Source: CALKWS01 sp051020515
GTDB taxonomy: Bacteria; Actinomycetota; Actinomycetes; Actinomycetales; Beutenbergiaceae
Direction of reading: 5' to 3'
Length of the DNA: 64,000 bases
NCBI RefSeq assembly: GCF_051020515.1
Contig: NZ_CP194857.1
Span: 3,286,001 to 3,350,000, forward strand
The position numbers and the translations under genes are program-made. Within the stretch, counting starts at the first letter, position 1; each line of letters opens with the position of its first letter. A model generated the notes under the pieces. The model had not been told where the DNA came from. It worked only from the letters and a program-made list of their open reading frames with translations, and ran no database searches. Of this stretch, positions 14,283-24,654 are shown in pieces.

Positions 14283-14854
14283 CGGCGCCGGTTCAGCGAT
14301 GAGACGTTATCCGGCATCGGAGGCAGCCCGGCCGCCTGGCAGGCCAGGAGCGCCCAGGCGCGCAGGTGCGGGGCCAGGTCGGTGCTGGTGGGTGTCCAGG
14401 ATGCACGCACCTCGATCTCCACCTCGCCTCCCCGCAGTTCCAAGCCCCCGAAGGTCTCCGAGAGCACCCGGGTGACAGTACCGGACAGGGAGTGGTAACC
14501 CGCCTCCTCGGTGGCCAGGGCGTCGGTGAGCCAGCTCCAACCGACCTCCCCGAGCATCGCATCGGCGCCCAGTTCGTCCTCCAGGCGGGCCCTGGCCATG
14601 ACGATCACCCGGAAGGTGCCGTTCCAGGCCTCCTGACCCTCCGGGTCGTACAGGACCACGAAGCGGCCGTTGCCCAGGAAGTCATCCGGGTCGGTGCTCG
14701 GGTTGATCTCACCGGTCAGGGCGAGGGCATAGGGAGCGATCCGCGTGGGCGGAGGCACCTCCTCCAGGCGCAGTTCCGGGCGCAGCCGGTGCCCACGCAG
14801 ACTCAACAGCGCCGCCTCGAACTCCTCGGGCGCGACCGGACCTGGTGCGTTCAC
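14279..14854 (-). CDS. DUF3000 domain protein
   Basis: 191 residues, intact. Recognised by actinobacterial family features (LRPELRLEEVPPPTRIAPYALAL near the N-terminus; EVGWSWLTDAL; EVEIRASWTP-like C-terminal region). DUF3000 is a conserved actinobacterial family of unknown function that often precedes rnd, as here with a 4-nt overlap. Conserved coupling suggests a link to RNA processing, but no activity is known. Confidence 0.8.
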   Translation of the reverse strand: MNAPGPVAPEEFEAALLSLRGHRLRPELRLEEVPPPTRIAPYALALTGEINPSTDPDDFLGNGRFVVLYDPEGQEAWNGTFRVIVMARARLEDELGADAMLGEVGWSWLTDALATEEAGYHSLSGTVTRVLSETFGGLELRGGEVEIEVRASWTPTSTDLAPHLRAWALLACQAAGLPPMPDNVSSLNRRR

Positions 14855-14937
14855 CCGTCCAGGTTATGCCGGGTGGCACGTGGCGCCGGTAGGGCGCGCC
14901 GCTCCCGACGACACCGCCCGTTGGGTAACGTAGCCAG

Positions 14938-16247
14938 GTGCGCACCAAGGACTCCCGACCCTCCGATACGCCGGGCGCCCCAGCGGTCCGGCCCATCCTG
15001 GTGGGTGGTGATATCGGTGCCTATGCCACCGCGAGGGCCTTCCATGAGGCCTATGGCGTCTCCAGCGTGGTGCTGGCCGGGGTGCAGGTGGGCGCGGTCG
15101 CCCACAGCGCGATCGTGGACCTGCGGATCCGCGCCGGGTTGAGCAACACCGACACCCTGGCCCAGACGATCCTGGAGGTGATGGCCGAGCAACCGGATTC
15201 CACCCACCTGGTGCTGGGCAGCGCGGACTGGCTGGTGACCGCGATCGTGGCGGTCCGGGACCGGCTCGAGGACGCCGGCGCGGTCGTGCCCTACCCCGGA
15301 GCCCACCTGCTGGAGCAGGTCGCGGACAAGGCGGTGCTGATGGCCATGGCCGAGGAGACCGGCGTGCCCCATCCCCGCACCGCCCGGGGTGTGCCCGCCG
15401 AGGAGGAGCCACCGGGCGGGGATCTGGACTTCCCGGTCGTGGTCAAACCCGCCAGCACCGCCGCTGCAAAGGGCGTGGACTACCCGGGCAAGGCGAAGGT
15501 GCACACCGTCGCCGACGCCGGGCACCTGCGCGCACTGTGGCACACGATGGCCACCGCCGGGGTGGCGGTGCCGATGCTGGTGCAGGAGTACATCGACGGT
15601 CCGGACAGTGCGATGGCGGCCGTGAACGTCTTCATCGATCCCGGTGGGCGGGTGCGCCTGGCCCAGTTCGGTCAGGTGCTGCTGGAGGAACATGCGCCCA
15701 GCGCGGTCGGCAACTCCGTGGCACAACTCACCGGAGACCCGGTGGGCGCTCAGGCCCGAGCGGTGGCACAGGTGGTGAACCTGCTGCAGGCCATCGGATG
15801 GCGGGGATCGCCAACGCGGATCTGAAGCGGAGCCCGGAGGGGCACTACCAGCTGCTGGAGATCAACCCACGGGTGGGTCGCAGCGGGTACGCGGTGACCG
15901 CCTCCGGGTACAACGTCGCAGCCATGTACGGCCAGGCCTTCCTGGGCCTCGGTCCGGGCGAGGATGAGCGCGCGGGCCCGGTGCGCCAGATGACGGCGCA
16001 GGCCGGCGGCGGCGAACCCATTCCGGTGGCGACGGCCCAACACCTCTTCGCCGTGGTGCCCTGGCCGGTGCTGCGCCGCTACCTGCCCGCGCCCGGGCGC
16101 GGGCAGGTGAACCGGATACGGCGCAGCGGGGCGGTGACGAACCCGCTGTACTACCGGGCCGAGCGTCACCCCCGGCGGCTGCTCTACGTCGCGATGGCGA
16201 TGGTGAACTACGCCCGGAAACTGGCCCGGCACCATCCGGGGGTCTGA
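14938..16247 (+). CDS. ATP-grasp carboxylate-amine ligase (COG3919-like), one indel
   Basis: About 436 residues of ATP-grasp ligase. It has an N-terminal Rossmann-like domain (RPILVGGDIGAYATARAFHE), then FPVVVKPASTAAAKGVDY (ATP-binding Lys), LVQEYIDGPDSAM and the Mg-binding LLEINPRVGRSGY. GTG 14938 is only six bases after TAACGT (14926-14931), suggesting a leaderless mRNA. The frame breaks at 15804-15812, where GWRG needs five G and four are present. COG3919 includes D-aspartate ligase, which builds peptidoglycan cross-bridges. Micrococcales often have Lys-D-Asp bridges, so that role is possible but only inferred. Confidence 0.75.
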
Positions 16248-16274
16248 GAGTCTGCGGCCCGGTGTCCGCGACCG

Positions 16275-16757
16275 TCAGCCGACGTGGTCGGTACCGGAGT
16301 AGAAGTGCAGCACCGGCACCTCGAGCGTGTCCTTGGCCGTACTGGCCCAGTCGGAACTGAAGATCTCCTGCACCGCCTGGGGCTCGGTCACCACGATCAC
16401 CTCGGTGATGCTGCGATCCCGTGCGGCGGCTGTCAGCTGGGCCATCGGATCGGCGCTCGTCAGTGCCCCGGTGGCGGTCGCCCCGGCCTGTTCGAACAGG
16501 TCCAGGGAGGAGGCCAACGCGTCCCTGGCCGCCGCCCGGTCCGCCCCGGCGTCCTCGGTGCCGGTGATCCTGTCCCATGCCTCGCGCAGGTCTCCCAGGC
16601 TCAGATGGTTGATCACCTCGGTCACCGTGGAGGCATCGGACCCCACGGGGACCAGCACCAGGTACTGCATCTGCTCGGTTCCGGCGTGCAGTTGCAGGAT
16701 CCGGTGCACATCCCGGGGTCGCAGGGCTTGCGCGGTCAGGACGGCGGTGCTTGGCAT
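16275..16757 (-). CDS. hypothetical protein, alpha/beta fold
   Basis: 160 residues starting at ATG 16757 (MPSTAVLTAQALRPRDV). Alternating hydrophobic strands (QYLVLVPVG, ITEVIVVTEPQ) suggest a Rossmann-like or UspA-like fold, but I see no diagnostic motif. Divergent from the thiamine-binding protein gene, with the two starts only 54 bp apart. Function unknown. Confidence 0.6.
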   Translation of the reverse strand: MPSTAVLTAQALRPRDVHRILQLHAGTEQMQYLVLVPVGSDASTVTEVINHLSLGDLREAWDRITGTEDAGADRAAARDALASSLDLFEQAGATATGALTSADPMAQLTAAARDRSITEVIVVTEPQAVQEIFSSDWASTAKDTLEVPVLHFYSGTDHVG

Positions 16758-16810
16758 GGCTCCGAGTCTACGGACGGGACGGCACGTTGCCACCGCAGTA
16801 CCGTGGCTGC

Positions 16811-17113
16811 ATGTTGTTCGCCTTCTCGATCGCACCAGCCACCACCGACGCACCGGACGGCTCGGTCAGCGCCGCGGTGGCCGACGCCGTCCGGGTGGTC
16901 CGCGACAGCGGGCTGCCGCATGAACTGACGTCGATGTTCACCACCATCGAGGGGGAGTGGGAGGAGGTCATGCCGGTGATCAAGGCCGCCTGTGACGCCG
17001 TCGCCGCCCACTCCGACCGGATCTCACTGGTGCTCAAGGCGGATCTGCGCCCGGGACGTCGAGGGGAGTTGACCGGCAAGGTGACCAGGGTCGAGGAGCT
17101 GCTCGATGAGTGA
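16811..17113 (+). CDS. thiamine-binding MTH1187/YkoF family protein
   Basis: 100 residues, a typical single-domain length: MLFAFSIAPATTDAPDGSVSAAVA..., with the family pattern of a beta-alpha-beta-beta fold and the region TSMFTTIEGEWEEVMPVIKAA. Binds thiamine-like ligands in characterised homologues. ATG 16811 with little ribosome-binding sequence, so possibly leaderless. Its end overlaps the next gene by eight bases. Confidence 0.78.
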   Translation: MLFAFSIAPATTDAPDGSVSAAVADAVRVVRDSGLPHELTSMFTTIEGEWEEVMPVIKAACDAVAAHSDRISLVLKADLRPGRRGELTGKVTRVEELLDE

Positions 17114-17668
17114 TCCCGGGGCGGCCGCCGGGGAGCGGGCCGCCACCACCACCTGGGGCGACTACGAGATCGGCCCGTTGCGCCCGGCCGAGGTGGAGGA
17201 ACTGGCGGCCGCGCACCGCCGTACCTGGCAGAGCACCTACGCGGGGTTGATGACCGCACAGTCGCTGGCACGACTGAGGCCGGAGGCGTTCGTGCACCCC
17301 TGGACCGAGCGTGTGCCCGACTCCTGGCCCAGGACGAACCGCTCCCGGGCGGGGAGCAGATCCTGATCGCCAGGCACGGGGGAGTGCCGGTGGGGTTCAT
17401 CAGCGTCGGTGATCCGCGCGAGGACGAGGCCCCGGCCCCCCGTCAGGTGTGGGCGCTGAACCTGCTTCCCGAACACCACGGGACCGGACTGGCGCAGGAG
17501 ATGATGCGCAGGGGGCTGGGGGACCGGGAGGCCTACCTGTGGGTGGCCCGTGGCAACGACCGCGCGGTGGCGTTCTACCGCCGCCAGGGGTTCACCACCG
17601 ACGGCGCCAGCCGGGAGCGCCGGGACGGCATGACCGAGGTCCGCATGCTCCGCCGCCCCGCGGGCTGA
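17106..17668 (+). CDS. GNAT family N-acetyltransferase, one indel
   Basis: About 188 residues. The N-terminal half (YEIGPLRPAEVEELAAAH, WQSTYAGLM) is in frame 3. The acetyl-CoA-binding half (GVPVGFISVGD, LNLLPEHHGTGLAQEMM, AVAFYRRQGF) is in frame 2. One base is missing near 17318: ERV(A)RLLAQDEP requires gtggccc but gtgccc is present. The residual V/A/R pattern LNLLPEHHGTGLAQEM is the Q/RxxGxG/A motif. Substrate unknown. Confidence 0.75.
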
Positions 17669-17675
17669 CCCGCAC

Positions 17676-17694
17676 CCCGGTCATCTCCACCGGG
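17676..17694. terminator. small hairpin between convergent genes
   Basis: CCCGGT / ACCGGG, a 6-bp stem with a 7-nt loop, in the 34-bp gap between the GNAT gene and the HIT gene. Weak, but the only symmetric sequence there. Confidence 0.35.
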
Positions 17695-17702
17695 AGGTGA
17701 CC

Positions 17703-18131
17703 TCACCCCTGCGGGACGAACTCGCCGTGGCCGTGGGCGCGTAACCGGGACCGCAGCTGTTCGGCGGCTGCGTCCATGGCGGCCGGGTCCGGGTCGCGCT
17801 CGGCGTTGCCCGGGTCGAAGTCCTCGGGGGAGACGCTCGGCCAGACGTGCAGGTGCACGTGCGCCACCCCGTAGCCCTCCACGAGCAGGCCCACCCGGCG
17901 CGGGTCGAACGCGTTCCGCTGCGCCCGGCCGATGTGCCGGGCCACGGTGAACAGGTGCTGGGCCAGGTCGTCGGGTACGTCCAGCCAGTGATCGATCTCG
18001 GCACGGGGAACCACCATGGTGTGCCCGGGCCGTAGGGGCTCCACGGTCAGGAACGCCACGCACTCCGGATCGGACCAGACGAACCGGCCCGGGATCTGCC
18101 CGTCGATGATCTTGGTGAAGACGCTGCTCAT
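17703..18131 (-). CDS. HIT family nucleotide-binding protein
   Basis: 142 residues. Histidine-triad hydrolases cleave nucleoside phosphoramidates or dinucleoside polyphosphates. The catalytic triad is AHVHLHVWPS near residue 97; the N-terminus reads MSSVFTKIIDGQIPGRFVW and LRPGHTMVVPRAEID, all typical. ATG 18131. Distinct from the longer HIT protein in the PIM locus at 31668. Confidence 0.88.
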   Translation of the reverse strand: MSSVFTKIIDGQIPGRFVWSDPECVAFLTVEPLRPGHTMVVPRAEIDHWLDVPDDLAQHLFTVARHIGRAQRNAFDPRRVGLLVEGYGVAHVHLHVWPSVSPEDFDPGNAERDPDPAAMDAAAEQLRSRLRAHGHGEFVPQG

Positions 18132-18211
18132 TCCGCCACGGTACCGGTCCTGGCCGGGGCCGGTCCTGCCGAAGGGATCCGCCCAGCAGGGCCGTGAGCG
18201 GACGGAAGGGC

Positions 18212-19975
18212 TCAGCCGAGGACGACGACGCAATCCGCACCCAGGTGCACCCGGGCGCCGTCGTCGGTCAGGAAGGTACCGTCCGGATCCCAGGCGGCCA
18301 GCACACCACGCCCGGTGCCGGCGGGAAGCGGGACCTGCTGGGCGGTGCCGGTGTTGAGCGCGACGACGGAGGAGCCGCGCCGCATCGTCAACCAGCCGGC
18401 GTCGTCGTCGAAGTCCACCGTGGTCACGGTGCGGTCGCCTCCGGCCAGGTCCGGGTGGTCTCGGCGTAGCGCGACCAGGTCGGTGTAGAAGGCGAGCAGC
18501 CGGGCGTGGTCTGCCCCGGCGGGTTCGGACCAGTCCAGCACCGAGGCGGTGAACGTACGCCGATCCTGGGGGTCGGGCACCGTCAGGTCGGCACGGCCGT
18601 AGAGCCGGGCCCATCCGTGATCGCCGAACTCGGCCTGGCGGCCCGCACGGATCGCCTCGGCCAACTCCTCCTCGGCGTGGTCGGTGAAGAAGAGCCAGGG
18701 GGTGGTGGCACCCCACTCCTCGCCCATGAACAGCATCGGGGTGTAGGGGCCGGCCAGCAGGAGCGCCGCCCCGATCGCCAGTCGCCCGGGGCTCAGGGTG
18801 GCACTGGGACGGTCGCCCAGGCCCCGGTTGCCGACCTGGTCGTGGGTGTTGAGGGAGGCCACGAAGGCATGCCCGCTGACCTCGGGCGGCACCGGTGCAC
18901 CCCAGTGGCGGCCGCGGAAGGATGAGTAGGTGCCGTCGTGCACGAACACCCGCGTGAGCGCCTTCGCCAAGGTGGCGGCGTCGCCGAAGTCGGCGTAGTA
19001 CCCGTGCCGCTCTCCGGTGAGGTAGGCGTGGATCGCGTGGTGGACGTCGTCGGCCCACTGCGCGTCCATGCCGCGCCCGCCCGCGGTGACGGGGGCGACC
19101 ATCGCGGCGTCGTTGAGGTCCGACTCCGCGATCAGCCCCAGGGGCCGGCCGACCCGGCTGCTCAGGTCCGCCACCGCGCGAGACAGTTCGGCGAGCAGGT
19201 GCTCACCGGAGTCGTCCTTCAGTTCGTGCACCGCGTCCAGGCGCAGTGCGTCGATGTGGAAGTCATCCAGCCACCGCAGGGCGCACTCGATGATGAAGGC
19301 GCGCACCGGTGCGCAGTCGGGGCCGTCGAGGTTGACCGCCGCGCCCCAGGGCGTGTGGTGGCGGTCGGTGAAGTAGGGGCCGAACTCGCCCAGGTAGTTA
19401 CCGGAGGGCCCCAGGTGGTTGAAGACGACGTCCAGCGCCACGCCCAGCCCCGCGTTGTGGGCGGCGTCGACGAACCTGGCAAGCCCGGCCGGTCCACCGT
19501 AGGAGTGCTGCACGGCGTACAGCCCGACGCCGTCATACCCCCAGCCGCGTTCACCCGGGAAGGCCGCGACCGGCATCAGCTCCACGATGTCCACACCCAG
19601 GGCCACCAGGTGGTCCAGCCGTTCGATCGCGGCGTCCAGTGTCCCGCCCGGGGTGAAGGTGCCGATGTGCAGTTCGTAGATCACCGCGCCGTGCACGTCC
19701 TTGCCGGCCCACCCCTGGTCGGTCCAGTCGAAGTCGGCCGGGTGGTACCAGCGTGAGTGGGCGTGCACGCCCTGGGGCTGCCACGGCGAGCGGGGATCGG
19801 GGCGCAGCGGGCCGCCGTCGAGGCTGAAGGCGTAGTCGGTGCCCGCCTCCAGTACCGGGTCGCTGGCCCACCAGCCCTCGCCCCCGGGATGCATCGGCGC
19901 ACGGGCACCGGGGCCGGGCAGGTCGATCTCAACCCGTTCGGCGTTCGGGGCCCAGACTCGGGCGGGGACGCTCAA
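18212..19975 (-). CDS. treZ: maltooligosyltrehalose trehalohydrolase
   Basis: Releases trehalose from maltooligosyl-trehalose. 587 residues, intact. An N-terminal carbohydrate-binding beta domain (VWAPNAERVEIDL) precedes a GH13 barrel. Motifs: ELMPVAAFPGERGWGYDGV, ALDVVFNHLGPSGNYL, the nucleophile region DALRLDAVHEL, LIAESDLND and LNTHDQVGNRGLG. Start overlaps the treY stop by four bases (ATGA). Third gene of treX-treY-treZ. Confidence 0.95.
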   Translation of the reverse strand: MSVPARVWAPNAERVEIDLPGPGARAPMHPGGEGWWASDPVLEAGTDYAFSLDGGPLRPDPRSPWQPQGVHAHSRWYHPADFDWTDQGWAGKDVHGAVIYELHIGTFTPGGTLDAAIERLDHLVALGVDIVELMPVAAFPGERGWGYDGVGLYAVQHSYGGPAGLARFVDAAHNAGLGVALDVVFNHLGPSGNYLGEFGPYFTDRHHTPWGAAVNLDGPDCAPVRAFIIECALRWLDDFHIDALRLDAVHELKDDSGEHLLAELSRAVADLSSRVGRPLGLIAESDLNDAAMVAPVTAGGRGMDAQWADDVHHAIHAYLTGERHGYYADFGDAATLAKALTRVFVHDGTYSSFRGRHWGAPVPPEVSGHAFVASLNTHDQVGNRGLGDRPSATLSPGRLAIGAALLLAGPYTPMLFMGEEWGATTPWLFFTDHAEEELAEAIRAGRQAEFGDHGWARLYGRADLTVPDPQDRRTFTASVLDWSEPAGADHARLLAFYTDLVALRRDHPDLAGGDRTVTTVDFDDDAGWLTMRRGSSVVALNTGTAQQVPLPAGTGRGVLAAWDPDGTFLTDDGARVHLGADCVVVLG

Positions 19976-22462
19976 CTCTCCTCCTGGTCCGCGGGCCGGT
20001 CGGCCACCTCCAGGATGGCGACCGGGCCGTGTCGCAGCACCTCGCCCACCGGTTGGGCGCCCCCGGGGTGCTCGGCGCCGCTGATCACGTCACGCCAGTG
20101 GCCCGGCGGCAACACCACGGTGTGCTCACCCCACCCACCCAGGCGGCCCAGGGCAACCGGCAGCCGGGTCGCGATCGTAACCGCCTGTGGTCGCTCGTCG
20201 GCGGAGCGGGCGAACGCGATCGCGTGGCCGGTGGAGGTCGCCAGTGGTTGATAGCCGGCGCGGGCGCCGACGAAGACCTCGGGACGGCGCCGGCGCAGTC
20301 GCAGTACCGCGGGCGACCAGGCGCAGTTTCTCCTCCGCCGGCCCGGAGGGTCCGGCCCCGGAGTCCAGCCGGGCGAGCATCTCGGTGAGTGCGTGGTGAT
20401 CCACGGGGCCGCGGTTGTCCGGATCCACCAGGGCAACCCGGGTGGTCTCGCTGCCCTGGTACACATCCGCCACGCCGGGCACCGTCAGTTGCAGGGCCTT
20501 GGTGGCCAGGGTGGCCACCCGCACCGATTCGGTGGTGCGGGCCACCCAGGCCTGCATCAGTTCGTGCACTGCCGGGTCGGTCACCAGGTGCTCGGCGAAG
20601 TCGGCCAGGGCCTGCTCGCCCTCGGCGTCCACGGAGGTCCAGGTGGTCCAGTCCTTGGCCTCCCGGGCCGCCTTGATCAGGTAGTCGCCCAGCCGGGAGG
20701 CGTTGATCGGGCCCTTGTCGGTCCAGGTGCCGGCCAGGGTCTGCCAGGTCAGATTCTCGGTGCGTCCGTGCAGGTCCGGTCGGACCGGGGCGGTGACCTC
20801 ACGCAGCTGGTGCACCAGGTGGATCCACGCCTCGGCGTGCTCGGAGATCACCCCGATGCGGGCCCGCACGTCCTCCCCGCGCTTGTTGTCATGGGTGGAT
20901 CCGGCGGTCATCGAGGCCGGCCGTGCGGTCTGGATGGCACCGGCCCACGCGTGCAGTTCGTCCGACCCCACCGAGAAGGTGCCGGGGGCGCCACCGACCT
21001 CGCACAGGCTGGTCAGGTGCGTCCACCGGTAGAAGGCGGTGTCCTCCACACCCTTGGCGGTCACCGCTCCACACACCTGCTGGAATCGTGTGATCACCTC
21101 ACCGCGGCGGGCCTCGTGGCGTCGTCCGGCGCTGCCGGTTTCGCGTCCCAGCACCAGGTCGGTGACGACGTCGAGGGTCTCCAGCCGTTCCGGGGACAGC
21201 CGGGTCGCGGCCTGCTCGGCCCACTGGGCCACCACCGCCTGGGCGGCGGCGGGGGCCGGCTCGCCCGGCACCACGTAGGCCCGGTACCGGTCTGCGGCCA
21301 CCACCAGCTCGGTGAGACAGTCGGTGATCGCGGCCCGGGTGTGATCGCGCAGCCGAACGTCGTCGTGGCAGATCTCCGAGATCACCCCGGCCAGGCGGCC
21401 CACCTCGGCGCGCAGGGAGGTGGTGACGATCTCGCGTTTGGCGTCCGCGATCAGTTCCGGGAGCAAGCCGAGGGTATCGCCGGTGAGTTCGTGCATCAGC
21501 GCGCCCAGCGGGGCAGAGCCGGCCGGGTCGATGAGCACCTGCCCGATCCGCCACGAAGCGTCGTACCCGGTGGTCCCGGCCGTGGGCCAATCGGCGGGGA
21601 TGGTCTCGTGCGGTTCCAGGATCTTCTCAGCCACGCTCCACCGACCACCGGTGGCCTCGTGCAGGCGCCGGAAGTACCCACGCGGATCGGCCAGCCCGTC
21701 CGGGTGGTCGATCCGTAGTCCGTCGATCAAGCCCTGTTCGATCAACTCCAGCAGCAGGGCGTGGGTGGCCTCGAAGACAGCCGGTCGTTCCACCCGCACC
21801 GCCAGCAGGGTTCCCACATCGAAGAAGCGTCGGTAGTTCAGTTCCTCATCGGCCACCCGCCAGTACGCCAGCCGGTAGTGCTGGCGTTCGAGCAGTTCCG
21901 CCAGCGGCAGGTGCTCGGTGCCCGGACGCAGTGGGAAGCGGTGTTCGTAGTAGCACAGCACCGGGCTCGTGCCGTCCAGGCCGTGCTCGGGTTCGTCCAC
22001 ATGGGCCACGGTGAGTTCCCCGGCCGCCATCGCCGCCCCCAACCGCCGCCCGAGCACCGGCATCAGGACCTGGCCGTCCTCGGCCCAGTCCACGTCGAAC
22101 CAGTCGGCGTAGTCCGAGTCCGGCCCGTAGGTGAGCATCGACCACAGCGCCGTGTTCTCACTCGCAGGGGTGGGGGCGGCCATGTGGTTGGGCACCACGT
22201 CCACCACGATGCCCATCTCGCGGGCGCGGGCGGCGGCGACCAGTCGTTCGAATCCGTCCCGCCCGCCCAGAGCAGGGGAGATCCGGGAGTGGTCGACGAC
22301 GTCGTAGCCGTGGGTGGAGCCGGGTGCGGCGGTCAGGATCGGGGAGAGGTACAGGTCGGTGACGCCCAGGGAACTCAGGTAGTCGAGCCTGACGGCGGCG
22401 TCATCGAAACTCAGGTCCGGGCCGAGTTGCAGCCGGTAGGTGCTGATCGGGGTGCGCGGCAT
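19972..22462 (-). CDS. treY: maltooligosyltrehalose synthase, one indel near 3' end
   Basis: Isomerises the reducing-end alpha-1,4 bond of maltodextrins to the alpha-1,1 bond of trehalose. About 829 residues. N-terminus [21 protein letters not shown]13 motifs GIVVDVVPNHMA, GLRIDHPDGLADP and SVAEKILEPHE; then TGYDASWRIG and HDNKRGEDVRARIGVISE. After EEKLRLVAR (about 20330) the frame shifts, with gcccgcggtactg one base long or two short. The C-terminal domain (VLRLRRRRPEVFVG ... VVLPPGHWRDVISG) continues in the other frame. Its start shares one base with the treX stop (TGATG). Confidence 0.93.
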
Positions 22463-24635
22463 CAGCGGTCCTGGTGGCGCGTCGGTTCCTGGTCATCGCC
22501 CTCGTCGGTGCCTTGGGAGGGCGGCCGGGAGAGCACCACGATCGAGCGCGAGGTCACCGTCAGCGCCGCGTCCGGTTCGTGCAGGTGCGTGAGGTCGCTC
22601 TCCGGGTCGGTGCTGACCGCCACCACCCAGGAGCCGCCGTAGTCAGGCCCGGGAAGGTGGAAGGTGAGGTCCTCGCTGCCGGAGTTGATGAGCATCAGGA
22701 AGGAGTCGTCCACGACGCGCCGGCCCCGATCGTCGGGCTCCTCGATCGCTTCCCCGTTCATGAACACCGCGACCGCACGCTGATCCTCGTCCTCCCACGC
22801 CTCGGGATCCATGGGTGCCCCGGAGGGGTTGAACCACGCCAGGTCGGGGAGTTCGGGCAGCCCGTTGGAGGCCGAGTGGGACCCGTCGAAGAACCGGCGC
22901 CGGCGCAGCACCGGATGGTCCTGGCGCAGCGCGATCAAGCGCGAGGTGTACTCCAACAGGGAGCGCTGCTCCTCGTCGAGGTCCCAGTCCATCCAGGCAA
23001 TCTCGTTGTCCTGGGCGTAGACGTTGTTGTTCCCGCCCTGGGTGCGGCCCATCTCGTCGCCGTGGGAGATCATCGGCACCCCCTGGGACAGCAGCAGGGT
23101 GGTGAGGAAGTTGCGCTGCCGACGCAGCCGCAGGGCGTTGACCTGCGGATCGTCGGTGGGTCCTTCGGCGCCGCTGTTCCAGGACCGGTTGTGATCCTCG
23201 CCGTCCTGGCCGTCCTCACCATTGGCGTCGTTGTGCTTGTCGTTGTAGGAGACCAGGTCACGCAGCGTGAACCCGTCGTGGGCGGTGACGAAGTTGATCG
23301 AGGCCACCGGGGTGTGCGGCCGGTGTGCTCATACAGGTCGGAGGAACCGGCGATCCGGCTGGCGAACTCACCGAGTGTGCCCGGCTCGCCGCGCCAGAAG
23401 TCTCGCACCGTGTCGCGGTACTTGCCGTTCCACTCCGTCCACAGCGGCGGGAACCCACCCACCTGGTAGCCGCCCTCACCCAGGTCCCACGGCTCGGCGA
23501 TGAGCTTGACCTGGGAGACCACCGGGTCCTGATGGACCAGATCGAAGAAGGAGGAGAGGCGGTCCACCTCGTGGAACTGCCGCGCCAGGGTGGCGGCCAG
23601 GTCGAACCGGAAGCCGTCCACGTGCATCTCGGTGACCCAGTACCGCAGCGAGTCCATGATGAGTTGCAGCACGTGCGGGGAGCGCATCAGCAGGGAGTTG
23701 CCGGTGCCGGTGGTGTCGAAGTAGTGGCGCTTGTCGTCATCGACCAGCCGGTAGTACTCGGCGTTGTCTATCCCGCGGAAGGACAATGTGGGGCCCAGGT
23801 GGTTGCCCTCGGCGGTGTGGTTGTACACCACGTCCAGGATCACCTCGATGTCTGCCTCGTGCAGGGCCTTGACCATCGACTTGAACTCCGGCACCTGCTC
23901 ACCCCGGCTGCCGTAGGCCGCGTAGGCGTTGTGCGGGGCGAAGAAGCCGATGGTGTTGTAACCCCAGTAGTTGCTCATCCCCTGTTCCTGCAGGTGGGAG
24001 TCCTGCACGTACTGGTGCACCGGCATCAGTTCGATCGCGGTGACACCCAGGTCCTGCAGGTGCCCGATCACCGCGGGGTGGGCCAGGGCGGCGTAGGTGC
24101 CGCGGATCTCCTCGGGTACCTCCGGATGCAACCGGGTCAGCCCGCGCACGTGCGCCTCGTAGATGACGCTCTCGTGGTACTCGTGGTTGGGTGGCCGGTC
24201 GTGGCCCCAGTCGAAGTAGGGGTTGGTCACCACCGAGGTCATCGTGTGGGGGGCCGAGTCCTTGGTGCTGAGTTCTCCACCTTCACCCTGGGCGAAGGTG
24301 TAGGAGAACAGCGCCTCGTTCCCGTCGATCTGCCCGTCGATGGCGTAGGCGTAGGGGTCCAGCAGAAGTTTCGCCGGGTTGCACCGGTGCCCGGCGTCGG
24401 GGTCGTGCGGCCCGTGCACCCGGTATCCGTACCGTTGCCCGGGTCGCACCGAGGGCAGATAGACGTGCCACACGAACGCATCGACCTCGGTGACCTCGAT
24501 ACGTTCCTCGGCGCCGTCGTCGTCCAGCAGGCATAACTCAACTCGCTCGGCGGCTCCGGAGAAGATCGCGAAGTTCGTTCCGGAGCCGTCATATGTGGCG
24601 CCCAGTGGATAGGGACGGCCGGGCCAGGTTTGCAT
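22462..24635 (-). CDS. treX: glycogen debranching enzyme, one indel
   Basis: Hydrolyses alpha-1,6 branches of glycogen, feeding TreY. About 724 residues. CBM48 N-terminus ([18 protein letters not shown]), then GH13 motifs [28 protein letters not shown] and [16 protein letters not shown]. The frame changes at about 23315 between [12 protein letters not shown] and [17 protein letters not shown]: acaccccggtgg appears to have two extra C, or one base missing. First gene of the trehalose operon on this strand; ATG 24635. Called treX from its operon context; glgX is the same family. Confidence 0.93.
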
Positions 24636-24654
24636 GAGGACTAGCGTCTCACGC

